NCBI GenBank assembly: GCA_021162325.1
Contig: JAGGYV010000175.1
Coordinates: 1-16,679 of the forward strand
Source: Desulfobacteraceae bacterium
Lineage (GTDB): Bacteria; Desulfobacterota; Desulfobacteria; Desulfobacterales; Desulfosalsimonadaceae
Direction: 5' to 3'
Length of the DNA: 16,679 nt
The translations under genes and the position numbers were made by a program. Under the pieces are notes generated by a model, which saw only the letters and a program-made list of their open reading frames with translations, was not told the origin of the DNA and ran no database searches. The stretch's first letter is position 1; each line of letters opens with the position of its first letter. This document shows positions 1 to 6,310 of the stretch, piece after piece.

Positions 1-81
1 ATATTAAAATTAATAAAAATAATATTTTTTTAAGAAAACTACGTTGCAGGGAATTGTTATGGACTATCTCAAAGAATATTT

Positions 82-95
82 CCTGACGTGTCAGG
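82..95. promoter_or_regulatory. Near-palindrome upstream of the SDR gene
   Basis: CCTGAC-GT-GTCAGG forms two 6-bp inverted arms around a 2-bp centre, about 35 bp before the start codon at 131. It could be an operator or a small hairpin in the leader. Bases 1-81 are very AT-rich and I see no convincing -35/-10 pair there. A site this short can occur by chance. Confidence 0.25.
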
Positions 96-130
96 CAAAA
101 TGATAGGCTAATCAAGAAGAGGATGATGGT

Positions 131-946
131 ATGGAATTGAGTAATAAAGTGGCACTGGTTTTAGGTGGCATTAAAGGGATTGGAAAGGCGATTGGGCTCG
201 CTTTGGTCAATGAAGGTGTAAAGGTCGCGTTGACACACTATGATTGGGCGGAATCCTTCGAAGAAATGAAGCAGGATTTTGCCGATACAGGTAAAGACCA
301 CCTGATTGTTAATATTAACCTTCGTAATACTAGTGAAATCAATGGGTTAATTGAGCAGGTGATCGATCGTTTTGGTCGGTTGGATATTCTAATTAACAAT
401 ATTGAACGGGGCGGGTGGCCGGTGGTCCATGGCGCGTATACCCGTGAACAATGGGACCTTGAAATGGAAACCACGCTTCGCGCCAAAAAATGGGTATTTG
501 ACGCCGCACTACCCTGGCTGCAGAAATCGGAGGATGCCTGCGTGATTAATTTTTCTTCCATTGCCGGTATTGTGGGCCGATCCGGTCCGGCCAGCTACAT
601 TTTTAACGAGGGGTATTCGCTGGCAAATCGCGGGGTCTCTCTTTTAACGGAAACCTGGGCTCGCCAGGGTGCGCCTGGGATTCGCGTTAATGAAATTATG
701 CTGGGTTTTTTTGAAACACGGCATGCGGAAAAAACAAGAGGGTGGGGACTGCTGACAGAGGATCAGAAGCAGGCCCTGCTGGACCATACGTTGTTAAAAC
801 GGACCGGAAAGATTAAAGATGTGGTTCAAGCGGTTGCTTTTATTATAAAGGATGCGCCGTTTATGACCGGTAGTGTGATCCGGATAGACGGGGGGTATTG
901 TATTGGGAGGGATCTTGTCGCGCCGATGCCGCAAGGCGTCGAATAA
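131..946 (+). CDS. Short-chain dehydrogenase/reductase (SDR) family protein lacking the catalytic lysine
   Basis: A 271-residue protein with the Rossmann fold plan of classical SDRs, which use NAD(P)(H) to oxidise or reduce alcohols and ketones. Visible marks are a glycine-rich dinucleotide motif near residues 12-19 (GGIKGIG), an NNIE version of the NNAG motif near residue 88, the catalytic-region serine S143, an IRVNEI segment after the active-site helix, and the C-terminal TGSVIRIDGG typical of the family. The length is normal. The active-site tyrosine is either Y156 or Y162, but the lysine expected four residues later is E160 or N166, so the YxxxK motif is broken in both registers. The start is the ATG after a purine-rich GAAGAGGATG stretch. 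The substrate cannot be assigned. It stands alone, followed by a repeat element. The SDR assignment is secure; catalytic competence is doubtful. Confidence 0.88.
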   Translation: MELSNKVALVLGGIKGIGKAIGLALVNEGVKVALTHYDWAESFEEMKQDFADTGKDHLIVNINLRNTSEINGLIEQVIDRFGRLDILINNIERGGWPVVHGAYTREQWDLEMETTLRAKKWVFDAALPWLQKSEDACVINFSSIAGIVGRSGPASYIFNEGYSLANRGVSLLTETWARQGAPGIRVNEIMLGFFETRHAEKTRGWGLLTEDQKQALLDHTLLKRTGKIKDVVQAVAFIIKDAPFMTGSVIRIDGGYCIGRDLVAPMPQGVE

Positions 947-951
947 CTGGC

Positions 952-1074
952 GATGGCTTCGCAAAAAGTCCAATTTCTGCGTTGCATTAAATTCTTCGTC
1001 ACTGCGGAGTAGCAAGCTACGCCTCATTCCTCAGAATTTATGCGCCTTGAACTTGAACTTTTTTCTTTGCCATC
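952..1074. repeat. MITE-like repeat, family 1, copy A (short form)
   Basis: It begins GATGGCTTCGCAAAAAGTCC five bases after the SDR stop and ends with the imperfect inverse ACTTTTTTCTTTGCCATC. The interior is also partly self-complementary. Copies B (7767-7917) and C (10626-10790) share the same start and interior but continue into an extra tail that this copy lacks. It is non-coding; the small frames running through it follow the repeat, not a gene. Together with the next entry it fills most of the 374-bp gap between the SDR and the YkgJ-type gene. Confidence 0.75.
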
Positions 1075-1130
1075 ACGTCGTTGAATAAAGATTAACCGTT
1101 CAACGTTTATTTGAAAGCTATTCTGGACTT

Positions 1131-1200
1131 GCACACCTTGCCAACTTTTATGATTGGTGAACTTTTTTCTTTGCCATCAGGAGCCGTTTCTTGACGGGGC
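1131..1200. repeat. Degenerate right half of a family 1 repeat (copy A2)
   Basis: This segment matches only the right half and tail of copy C: a stretch around TTGCCAACTTTTATG, then GGTGAACTTTTTTCTTTGCC, then a decayed tail that corresponds to the GGAATCCGACTTTTTACGGG end of copy C. It lies 57 bp beyond copy A, so the gap holds one complete short copy and one remnant in the same orientation. Confidence 0.55.
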
Positions 1201-1247
1201 CCAAATAAGCGTTTTGATAAGTGTTCATAAGAATAAAAAAACTTGAT

Positions 1248-1288
1248 TTGACGGTTGAGCCTGATAAAGGTATTTTTTGCAAAAAATA
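1248..1288 (+). promoter_or_regulatory. Likely sigma70 promoter with overlapping 18-bp palindromic operator for the YkgJ-type gene
   Basis: A TTGACG hexamer at 1248-1253 is followed, after exactly 17 bp, by TATTTT at 1271-1276. The second hexamer is the left end of a perfect 18-bp palindrome, TATTTTTTGCAAAAAATA (1271-1288), which would cover the -10 box and the start point. The gene's SD and ATG lie at about 1306 and 1321. A dimeric repressor bound here would block transcription. The palindrome is seen directly; its operator role is inferred. Confidence 0.45.
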
Positions 1289-1320
1289 AATTTAAATATA
1301 TATTAAGGAGTACCATTTTA

Positions 1321-2133
1321 ATGGATCCGATAGAAAATAATGAGAAAGCCAATATCCCGCCAATTCAGCTGGATGAAAACAGCCGATTGAAGTTCAAATG
1401 TCACAAGGGGGTGTCCTGCTTTACCCAGTGTTGTCGGGGTATCAGCATTATGTTGACGCCGTATGACATTCTCCGTATGAAAAATCGGATGCAGATTTCA
1501 TCAGAAGAATTTTTGGCAGTGTATACAAAACCCGAATTGCTTGAAAAGACTGATTTGCCGGTAGTTACCTTGAAATTGCTGGATGATGAACAGGAATCCT
1601 GTCCGTTCGTAAGGGAGGAAGGATGTCTGATTTATGAGGACCGGCCGACCACCTGTCGGTATTATCCATTGGGTGTCGCTTCTTTGAGCTATAAAGAACA
1701 GCAGGAAAACGGATTTTATATTTTGATCAATGAGCCGCACTGCAAGGGCTTTGAAGAAGACCAGGAATGGACGGTCAGGCAATGGCGCAAGGATCAGGGC
1801 GTGGATATCCATGATGATATCAATGCGGAGTGGACGGAACTGCTTGTCAGGAAACGGTCTATCCCCAAAAACGTTCGCCTGACAGAGAAAACAAAAAATA
1901 TGTTTTTTACCGCCAGCTATGATATTGACCGGTTTAAGCGGTTTGTTTTTGAAAGCTCTTTTTTAACCCTCTATGACATTGACCCTGAGACCGTGGAGGA
2001 AATCAAAAATGATGAAATTGCGCTTTTGCGGTTTTCGTTTAAATGGCTCAAATGGCTGTTGTTCAAGGAAGGGGAATTTAAGCTGAATGAAACTGCTGTA
2101 CAGCAGCGGCAGAAAAAGCCTGAAGAAAAATAG
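1321..2133 (+). CDS. YkgJ-family cysteine cluster protein (UPF0153-like)
   Basis: A 270-residue cytoplasmic protein with the YkgJ/UPF0153 cysteine pattern: C27, C33, C37 and C38 at the N-terminus, then C94, C102 and C112 (in TCRYYPLG) and C141. In this family the conserved cysteines are thought to bind a zinc or iron-sulfur centre; the biochemical role is unknown. The C-terminal half (about 145-270) is charged, mostly helical, and has no recognised motif. The frame is open back to a TTG at 1255, but the ATG at 1321 is preceded by AAGGAG with good spacing and lies downstream of a candidate promoter, so 1321 is preferred. It is monocistronic and converges on the dapA homologue, with a shared terminator between them. 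The family assignment is good and the function is not known. Confidence 0.85.
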   Translation: MDPIENNEKANIPPIQLDENSRLKFKCHKGVSCFTQCCRGISIMLTPYDILRMKNRMQISSEEFLAVYTKPELLEKTDLPVVTLKLLDDEQESCPFVREEGCLIYEDRPTTCRYYPLGVASLSYKEQQENGFYILINEPHCKGFEEDQEWTVRQWRKDQGVDIHDDINAEWTELLVRKRSIPKNVRLTEKTKNMFFTASYDIDRFKRFVFESSFLTLYDIDPETVEEIKNDEIALLRFSFKWLKWLLFKEGEFKLNETAVQQRQKKPEEK

Positions 2134-2149
2134 TTTTATTGAAAATTAT

Positions 2150-2190
2150 AAAACAAAAAAGCCGGAAGCCGCTTCCGGCTTTTTTGTTTT
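2150..2190. terminator. Bidirectional rho-independent terminator
   Basis: This is a perfect inverted repeat with 19-bp arms around a 3-base loop. The GC core is GCCGGAAG / CTTCCGGC, flanked on the left by A-rich and on the right by T-rich sequence (TTTTTTGTTTT). The symmetric A and T tracts let it work on both strands, ending the YkgJ-type gene (17 bp upstream) and the dapA homologue (ends at 2193 on the minus strand). Confidence 0.92.
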
Positions 2191-2192
2191 GT

Positions 2193-3227
2193 TTAATAAG
2201 ATTGATATGACAAACTTTCCCAATACTTGGACGTATTGATCCGCTCATCAATATCGACATTGAAAAAATCCGCAATCGGGGCCAGGACTTCCGGATTGTC
2301 GGCCTGGACCTGCCGCACCGCAGACAATACTTTTTCAATGCCGTTGTGGGTCATTTTTCCCAAAGGGCGACGGCACGGACCGGACGGCATGCCGAGAATG
2401 TTCATTAACGTCTTTACCGCCAGGGGGTTTCTGGCCCGGCAGGTGACGTCACCATAAGTGGTTTTTTCCATGGTTTTAACCGTTACCAGGTCAAACAGCG
2501 GGGAAAGTGCCGTGAAGATTTTTTCAGCTTCTGTGGTTTTTTTCTGGATTAGAAGTTTTATCATGTCGGTTAATGCTTTAGGAGCGATATTGGATAATAC
2601 GGATATGGCACCGGTCGCATTGATTTCCGGGTCGGTCATCATATCCAGGGTTAATCCGTCATCTCCGGACAGGATGATGTAATCAGTGCCGCAGCATTTT
2701 CGGGTCTGTTTCATGTTGTTCAGATCGCCGGTGGCTTCTTTGACGGTTCTGACGTTTTTAAAATTCTGCGCAAGTATGGCCAGATCCTCCGGGAGCAGCT
2801 GCGCCCCGGTTCTTCCCGGGATAACGTAGGGAATCACCTGGATTGACGGGAATTGTCGGGCCACCGGTTCAACATATTCTTTGCGGATTTCCAGAGAGCT
2901 CGGCCCGTTATAGTACGGGTCTACAAGGAGCACCGCATCCACACCGGCAGCCACGGCATGCTCAGTTGCTAAAAGGGTTTCGTTGGTGTTATTGCTACCG
3001 GTTCCCGCGATGCAATCGCATTCGGTTTTTGAATTTTTTGCAACTTCCTGGATGACCCGGTTATGTTCATTCCAGTTGAGCGTCGGGCTTTCACCGGTGG
3101 TACCGACGGCTAAAATTCCGGTGATGCCATTCTGAATTTGAAATTTGATCAGTTGTTCAAGACCGTCATAATCAACGGACGTCTTTGTAAAGGGTGTAAT
3201 GATTGCCGTATAACATCCAGCACGCAT
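2193..3227 (-). CDS. dapA: 4-hydroxy-tetrahydrodipicolinate synthase (DapA family) with C-terminal extension
   Basis: DapA condenses pyruvate with aspartate semialdehyde in the first committed step of lysine and meso-diaminopimelate synthesis, in the cytoplasm. The 344-residue product has the class I aldolase TIM-barrel motifs in order: GTTGE at 42-46, PYYNGP near 104-109, YVIPGRTG with Y134 and R139, and the Schiff-base lysine K163 in VKEATGD. R139 and this motif spacing favour DapA over the N-acetylneuraminate lyase branch. The usual length is about 290-300. The excess comes from an insert near 252-264 and an extra tail of roughly 36 residues after 308. The start ATG follows AAGGAGG at good spacing. 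It is a single gene with its own strong promoter and a terminator shared with its convergent neighbour. A related aldolase specificity cannot be ruled out. Confidence 0.9.
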   Translation of the reverse strand: MRAGCYTAIITPFTKTSVDYDGLEQLIKFQIQNGITGILAVGTTGESPTLNWNEHNRVIQEVAKNSKTECDCIAGTGSNNTNETLLATEHAVAAGVDAVLLVDPYYNGPSSLEIRKEYVEPVARQFPSIQVIPYVIPGRTGAQLLPEDLAILAQNFKNVRTVKEATGDLNNMKQTRKCCGTDYIILSGDDGLTLDMMTDPEINATGAISVLSNIAPKALTDMIKLLIQKKTTEAEKIFTALSPLFDLVTVKTMEKTTYGDVTCRARNPLAVKTLMNILGMPSGPCRRPLGKMTHNGIEKVLSAVRQVQADNPEVLAPIADFFNVDIDERINTSKYWESLSYQSY

Positions 3228-3299
3228 AAATGCCTCCTTGATTTTATCGCAAAAAATTATCCTGAATAATGGTTTTGTAAAAAATCAGAATTCCCTTAA

Positions 3300-3327
3300 A
3301 TTATAAAAAATTAGAGCCTATTGTCAA
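3300..3327 (-). promoter_or_regulatory. Strong sigma70-type promoter for dapA
   Basis: Read on the minus strand, a perfect TTGACA (3327-3322) is followed by a 16-bp spacer and a perfect TATAAT (3305-3300). The implied leader is about 65 nt before the dapA start at 3227. It sits in the 333-bp divergent gap (3228-3560), which otherwise holds one weaker plus-strand promoter candidate and AT-rich DNA with nothing else I can identify. Confidence 0.75.
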
Positions 3328-3426
3328 TCAAAAATGAATTTTTATATGGGATGGCCCGATCGCTTTTATAGGCGGCGGTATGCTTTGCTTATGCCCGGGG
3401 TCTCATCAATTATATCCCGTTTTTGC

Positions 3427-3453
3427 TTGACAATACGGATAGATTTATACAAT
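3427..3453 (+). promoter_or_regulatory. Candidate promoter for the 110-residue protein/TPR operon
   Basis: A perfect TTGACA at 3427-3432 is followed by TACAAT at 3448-3453. The 15-bp spacer is shorter than ideal, and TATACA two bases earlier overlaps the same site. The implied leader before the start at 3561 is about 100 nt of AT-rich DNA. Confidence 0.4.
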
Positions 3454-3560
3454 CTTTTTAATTTGAGTTAAAAATAAATATATATGCAATTATCTCCTGA
3501 TGATCGCATATATAACAAATATTATAATAATTTAATTAATTTTTTAAGGGAGGTATTATT

Positions 3561-3893
3561 ATGTCGGATTTTTATATTAATTTATTTTTGGATGCTGAAA
3601 AATTAGAAAAAATTGAAGCAGCTGGATTGGCTGACCAGGCCCAGGAAATCGATGGGAAAAAGGCGGTTCAGGTGGGCATGACCAAGAAGGACAAAAAGAA
3701 ATTAATAAAAGGGTTTGAGAGTTTAACCTTTGATGAGGGCAACGCTTGCGTACTTCCGGAAAAAGCGAATAACACCTTAATGGATATCATATTGGAAATG
3801 AAGTCCTTAGATGTTATGAAATTTGCGATTATAAAGCTTTATAATCCGCTTGCAGGAAGGGATGTCTTCGGAAGGGGTTCCGGCGGGCGTTAA
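3561..3893 (+). CDS. Uncharacterised 110-residue protein upstream of the dsr cluster
   Basis: I do not recognise this protein. It is small, soluble-looking and charged, with no signal peptide and no membrane segment. A lysine-rich stretch (TKKDKKKLIKGF, about 50-61) sits in the middle, one cysteine is present (C73), and the C-terminus is glycine/arginine-rich (GRDVFGRGSGGR). The start is well supported by AAGGGAGG about 9 bases before the ATG. The stop is followed 30 bp later by the TPR gene on the same strand, so the two are probably co-transcribed. Both lie about 0.4-1.4 kb upstream of dsrA, which makes a role around sulfite reductase possible, but nothing in the sequence shows it. Clean start, length and codon use support a real gene. 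Confidence 0.65.
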   Translation: MSDFYINLFLDAEKLEKIEAAGLADQAQEIDGKKAVQVGMTKKDKKKLIKGFESLTFDEGNACVLPEKANNTLMDIILEMKSLDVMKFAIIKLYNPLAGRDVFGRGSGGR

Positions 3894-3923
3894 GAGATAA
3901 GTTTCTATAAAGGAACATAAAAC

Positions 3924-4547
3924 ATGGCAGAAAAAAAGACGATTGAAGAATTTATTGCCGAACAGCGAGAATCCATTCAGGGAAATTCTGAATGCGGTAT
4001 GTCTCACTATAATCTTGCGACCGGTTTGCTGAATTTACGACAACTCGAAGAGGCGGAAAAAGAGTTTAAAGAAGCCGTCCGGTGCAGCCCGACCCTGGCT
4101 GAAGCCTATGTGCAGCTGGGCGGAATCTGTCTTCAGCGAGGAGATCTGGACGGGTGTTTGCAGTATAGTCAGGCAAGCATCAACTCACGACCCCGGTTTG
4201 CCGAAGGGTACGGGAATATCGGGTTTGTAGAGTTTCAAAAAGGAAATATCGATAAAGCCATTGTGGCTTTGGAAAAAGCGGTCAAATTTAACAATATGTT
4301 CATTCAGGCATTTACGACACTGGCCAATGCTTATTTATTTAAAGGGATGGTGGACAAAAGCATTGAAACAAATTTAAAAGCCCTTTCCCTTGATGATAAA
4401 TTCCCCATTGCCCATAATAATCTGGCAATCTGTTATCTGGAAAAGAAAGAATTCGAACTGGCGGTAAAGCATTGTGATCAGGCAACGGCGCTTGGGTATG
4501 ATGTGGCACCTGAGATATTAAAAGAGGTCGATCAATATCGAAAATAA
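3924..4547 (+). CDS. Tetratricopeptide repeat (TPR) protein
   Basis: A 207-residue protein made almost wholly of about five TPR units, at roughly residues 26-56, 59-90, 93-124, 127-158 and 161-192. Each shows the spacing of small and bulky residues typical of TPR helix pairs, for example AEAYVQLGGICLQRGDLDGC and IAHNNLAICYLEKKEFELAV. TPR domains are protein-protein scaffolds with no catalytic role. There is no signal peptide, so it should be cytoplasmic, the same compartment as DsrAB. An AAAGGAA site precedes the ATG. It follows the unrecognised 110-residue gene by 30 bp and precedes dsrA by 429 bp of non-coding DNA. A chaperone or assembly role for DsrAB is an inference from location. Family call certain; partner unknown. 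Confidence 0.9.
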   Translation: MAEKKTIEEFIAEQRESIQGNSECGMSHYNLATGLLNLRQLEEAEKEFKEAVRCSPTLAEAYVQLGGICLQRGDLDGCLQYSQASINSRPRFAEGYGNIGFVEFQKGNIDKAIVALEKAVKFNNMFIQAFTTLANAYLFKGMVDKSIETNLKALSLDDKFPIAHNNLAICYLEKKEFELAVKHCDQATALGYDVAPEILKEVDQYRK

Positions 4548-4605
4548 GCGCCATGCTGTAAGTCGTTTAAGGAATAGAAGGAGGACGGCGCGTTCATAGG
4601 TAGTC

Positions 4606-4752
4606 GTTGAACGGAAAGTCCCACAATGACAACTTTTCTGTCATTGTGCGGGAGGCACGACCAAAGCAATCTCCTTATCGACAGGGAATTACTTTGTCGT
4701 TCGTTCCTCACTTTGTGTAATGACAAACAGAATTTAAAGGTTTTTGTTCAGG
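4606..4752. repeat. MITE-like repeat, family 2, copy D1
   Basis: The left end is GTTGAACGGAAAGTCCC. The interior includes TGTCATTGTGCGGGAGGCAC, AAGCAATCTCC and TCGTTCCTCACT. The right end, TTTTTGTTCAGG, is the approximate inverse of the left end. A second copy of nearly the same length lies inverted at 9555-9700, so the dsr cluster is bracketed by the pair. It occupies part of the 429-bp gap 4548-4976. I see no gene in that gap, and no clear terminator after the TPR gene. Confidence 0.72.
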
Positions 4753-4815
4753 CATTCGGTAGTGGTACCTTTTTTGTTGACAAAGAGGTGTTGAATTCTA
4801 TATTCTACTTCTTTT

Positions 4816-4850
4816 CTTTTGAAATACTCTTTTGAAATACTTTTGAAATA
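4816..4850 (+). repeat. Triple 11-bp direct repeat upstream of dsrA
   Basis: CTTTTGAAATA occurs three times, at 4816-4826, 4829-4839 and 4840-4850. The first and second are separated by 2 bp, and the second and third abut. One copy per helical turn would place them on the same DNA face, as for some activator sites. They lie 127 bp before the dsrA start. No good -35/-10 pair is visible in the remaining 125 bp; TTGAAA near 4888 with CATAAG is only a weak candidate. Confidence 0.5.
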
Positions 4851-4976
4851 AAAAGTTAGGGCCCTGAGTAGGTAGTTGGTTAGTCTTTGAAAAACAAATG
4901 CTGATTGTTCATAAGATTAAGAAGAATAGGGTATGCCAAGCTTAATTGTTTAATTATTAATGAAAGGGAGGTAACG

Positions 4977-6296
4977 ATGGCAAAACACAAAACCCCTTTG
5001 CTGGACCAGCTGGAAAGCGGTCCGTGGCCGAGCTTTGTTTCCGACATGAAACAGGAAGCCGCAGCAAGGGCAAAAAATGAAAAAAATGTTGAATACCAGA
5101 TACCTCAGGATGCGGTTGAAGATCTCTTGGGCGTTTTGGAGCTTTCTTACACGGACGGAACAACTCATTGGAAACATGGCGGGATTGTCGGTGTTTTCGG
5201 TTACGGCGGTGGCGTTATTGGCCGGTATTGTGATCAGCCGGAAACATTCCCGGGTGTCGCGCATTTTCATACCATGCGCGTGAGTCAGCCGGCAGGGAAA
5301 TTTTACACCACCGACTATTTAAAAAAACTATGCGATCTGTGGGAGTTCCGCGGCAGTGGATTGACCAACATGCATGGCTCCACCGGTGATATTATTTTTC
5401 TTGGGACGACCACGCCTCAGCTGGAAGAAGTTTTTTATGAACTGACCCATACATTTAATCAGGATCTGGGCGGTTCCGGTTCCAATCTGCGAACCCCTGC
5501 CGACTGTATCGGTCAGGCCCGATGCGAATACGCCTGTTATGACACTCAGGATCTGTGTCATCACTTGACCAATGAATATCAGGATGAACTGCATCGACCG
5601 GCATTCCCGTATAAGTTTAAATTTAAATTTGACGGATGCCCGAACTGCTGTGTTGCCTCTATTGCCCGTTCTGATATGTCTTTTATCGGAACCTGGAAAG
5701 ACGATATCCGGATTGATCAGGATGCGGTTGCCGGTTATGTCAACGGAGATTTCCCACCCAACGGCGGCGCACATGCCGGCCGTGACTGGGGTCCGTTTGA
5801 TATTCAAAAAGAGGTGATTGATCTCTGTCCCACTGAATGTATGAAATATGAGGATGGCAAGCTTTTGATCAATAACAGGGAGTGTACCCGTTGCATGCAT
5901 TGTATCAATGTCATGCCCCGTGCTCTGCGGCCCGGTAAAGAAAAAGGGTGCTCGATTCTTTGTGGCGCAAAAGCCCCAATTCTTGACGGAGCCCAGATGG
6001 GTTCTTTGCTGGTTCCTTTTATTGAAGTGAACAAGGAAGACGGTTATGCAGCCATCAAGGAAGTCATTGAAGCAATCTGGGATTGGTGGATGGAAGAAGG
6101 CAAGAACCGCGAACGCCTGGGTGAACTGATGAAGCGTCAGGGTTTCCAGAAGCTTCTGGAAGCGACCGGCATCAAACCGGTTCCGCAACATGTTCAGGAA
6201 CCGCGGACGAATCCGTACATCTTCTGGAAAGAAGACGAAGTGGAAGGCGGTTGGGACCGTGACATTAACGAATTCAGAAAAACCCATTTGCGATAG
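4977..6296 (+). CDS. dsrA: Dissimilatory sulfite reductase, alpha subunit
   Basis: DsrA is the structural subunit of the cytoplasmic DsrAB enzyme that reduces sulfite in the last stage of sulfate respiration. The 439-residue length is normal. The sulfite-reductase cluster ligands appear as C177-x5-C183 (CIGQARC) and C221-x3-C225 (CPNCC). An inserted ferredoxin domain has C284, C303, C306 and C309 (CTRCMHC), binding a second [4Fe-4S] cluster. The frame is open back to 4905, but the ATG at 4977 has GGGAGG at ideal spacing and begins MAKHKTPLLDQLESGPWPSF, the conserved DsrA N-terminus, so 4977 is chosen. The stop TAG overlaps the SD of dsrB, which starts 14 bp on. The sequence is the reductive bacterial type, found in sulfate reducers. 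Confidence 0.98.
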   Translation: MAKHKTPLLDQLESGPWPSFVSDMKQEAAARAKNEKNVEYQIPQDAVEDLLGVLELSYTDGTTHWKHGGIVGVFGYGGGVIGRYCDQPETFPGVAHFHTMRVSQPAGKFYTTDYLKKLCDLWEFRGSGLTNMHGSTGDIIFLGTTTPQLEEVFYELTHTFNQDLGGSGSNLRTPADCIGQARCEYACYDTQDLCHHLTNEYQDELHRPAFPYKFKFKFDGCPNCCVASIARSDMSFIGTWKDDIRIDQDAVAGYVNGDFPPNGGAHAGRDWGPFDIQKEVIDLCPTECMKYEDGKLLINNRECTRCMHCINVMPRALRPGKEKGCSILCGAKAPILDGAQMGSLLVPFIEVNKEDGYAAIKEVIEAIWDWWMEEGKNRERLGELMKRQGFQKLLEATGIKPVPQHVQEPRTNPYIFWKEDEVEGGWDRDINEFRKTHLR

Positions 6297-6310
6297 GAGG
6301 GGTGAAAATA

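Noticed and set aside
903..1088. 61-residue frame over the end of the SDR gene
   Set aside because: It runs through repeat copy A and has no coding features.
1079..1105. Hairpin CGTTGAA / TTCAACG as a terminator
   Set aside because: Seven AT-rich pairs, a 13-base loop and no T-run make it too weak to call.
1255..1320. TTG start for the YkgJ-type protein
   Set aside because: It would place the palindrome and -10 box inside the gene. The ATG at 1321 has AAGGAG.
4905..4976. N-terminal extension of DsrA from 4905
   Set aside because: The ATG at 4977 has GGGAGG at proper spacing and matches the conserved DsrA N-terminus; the added residues look like non-coding DNA.
5328..6287. 319-residue open frame on the minus strand
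   Set aside because: It is wholly antisense to dsrA, has no SD or family features, and dsrA is certain. Long antisense frames are expected opposite a conserved gene.
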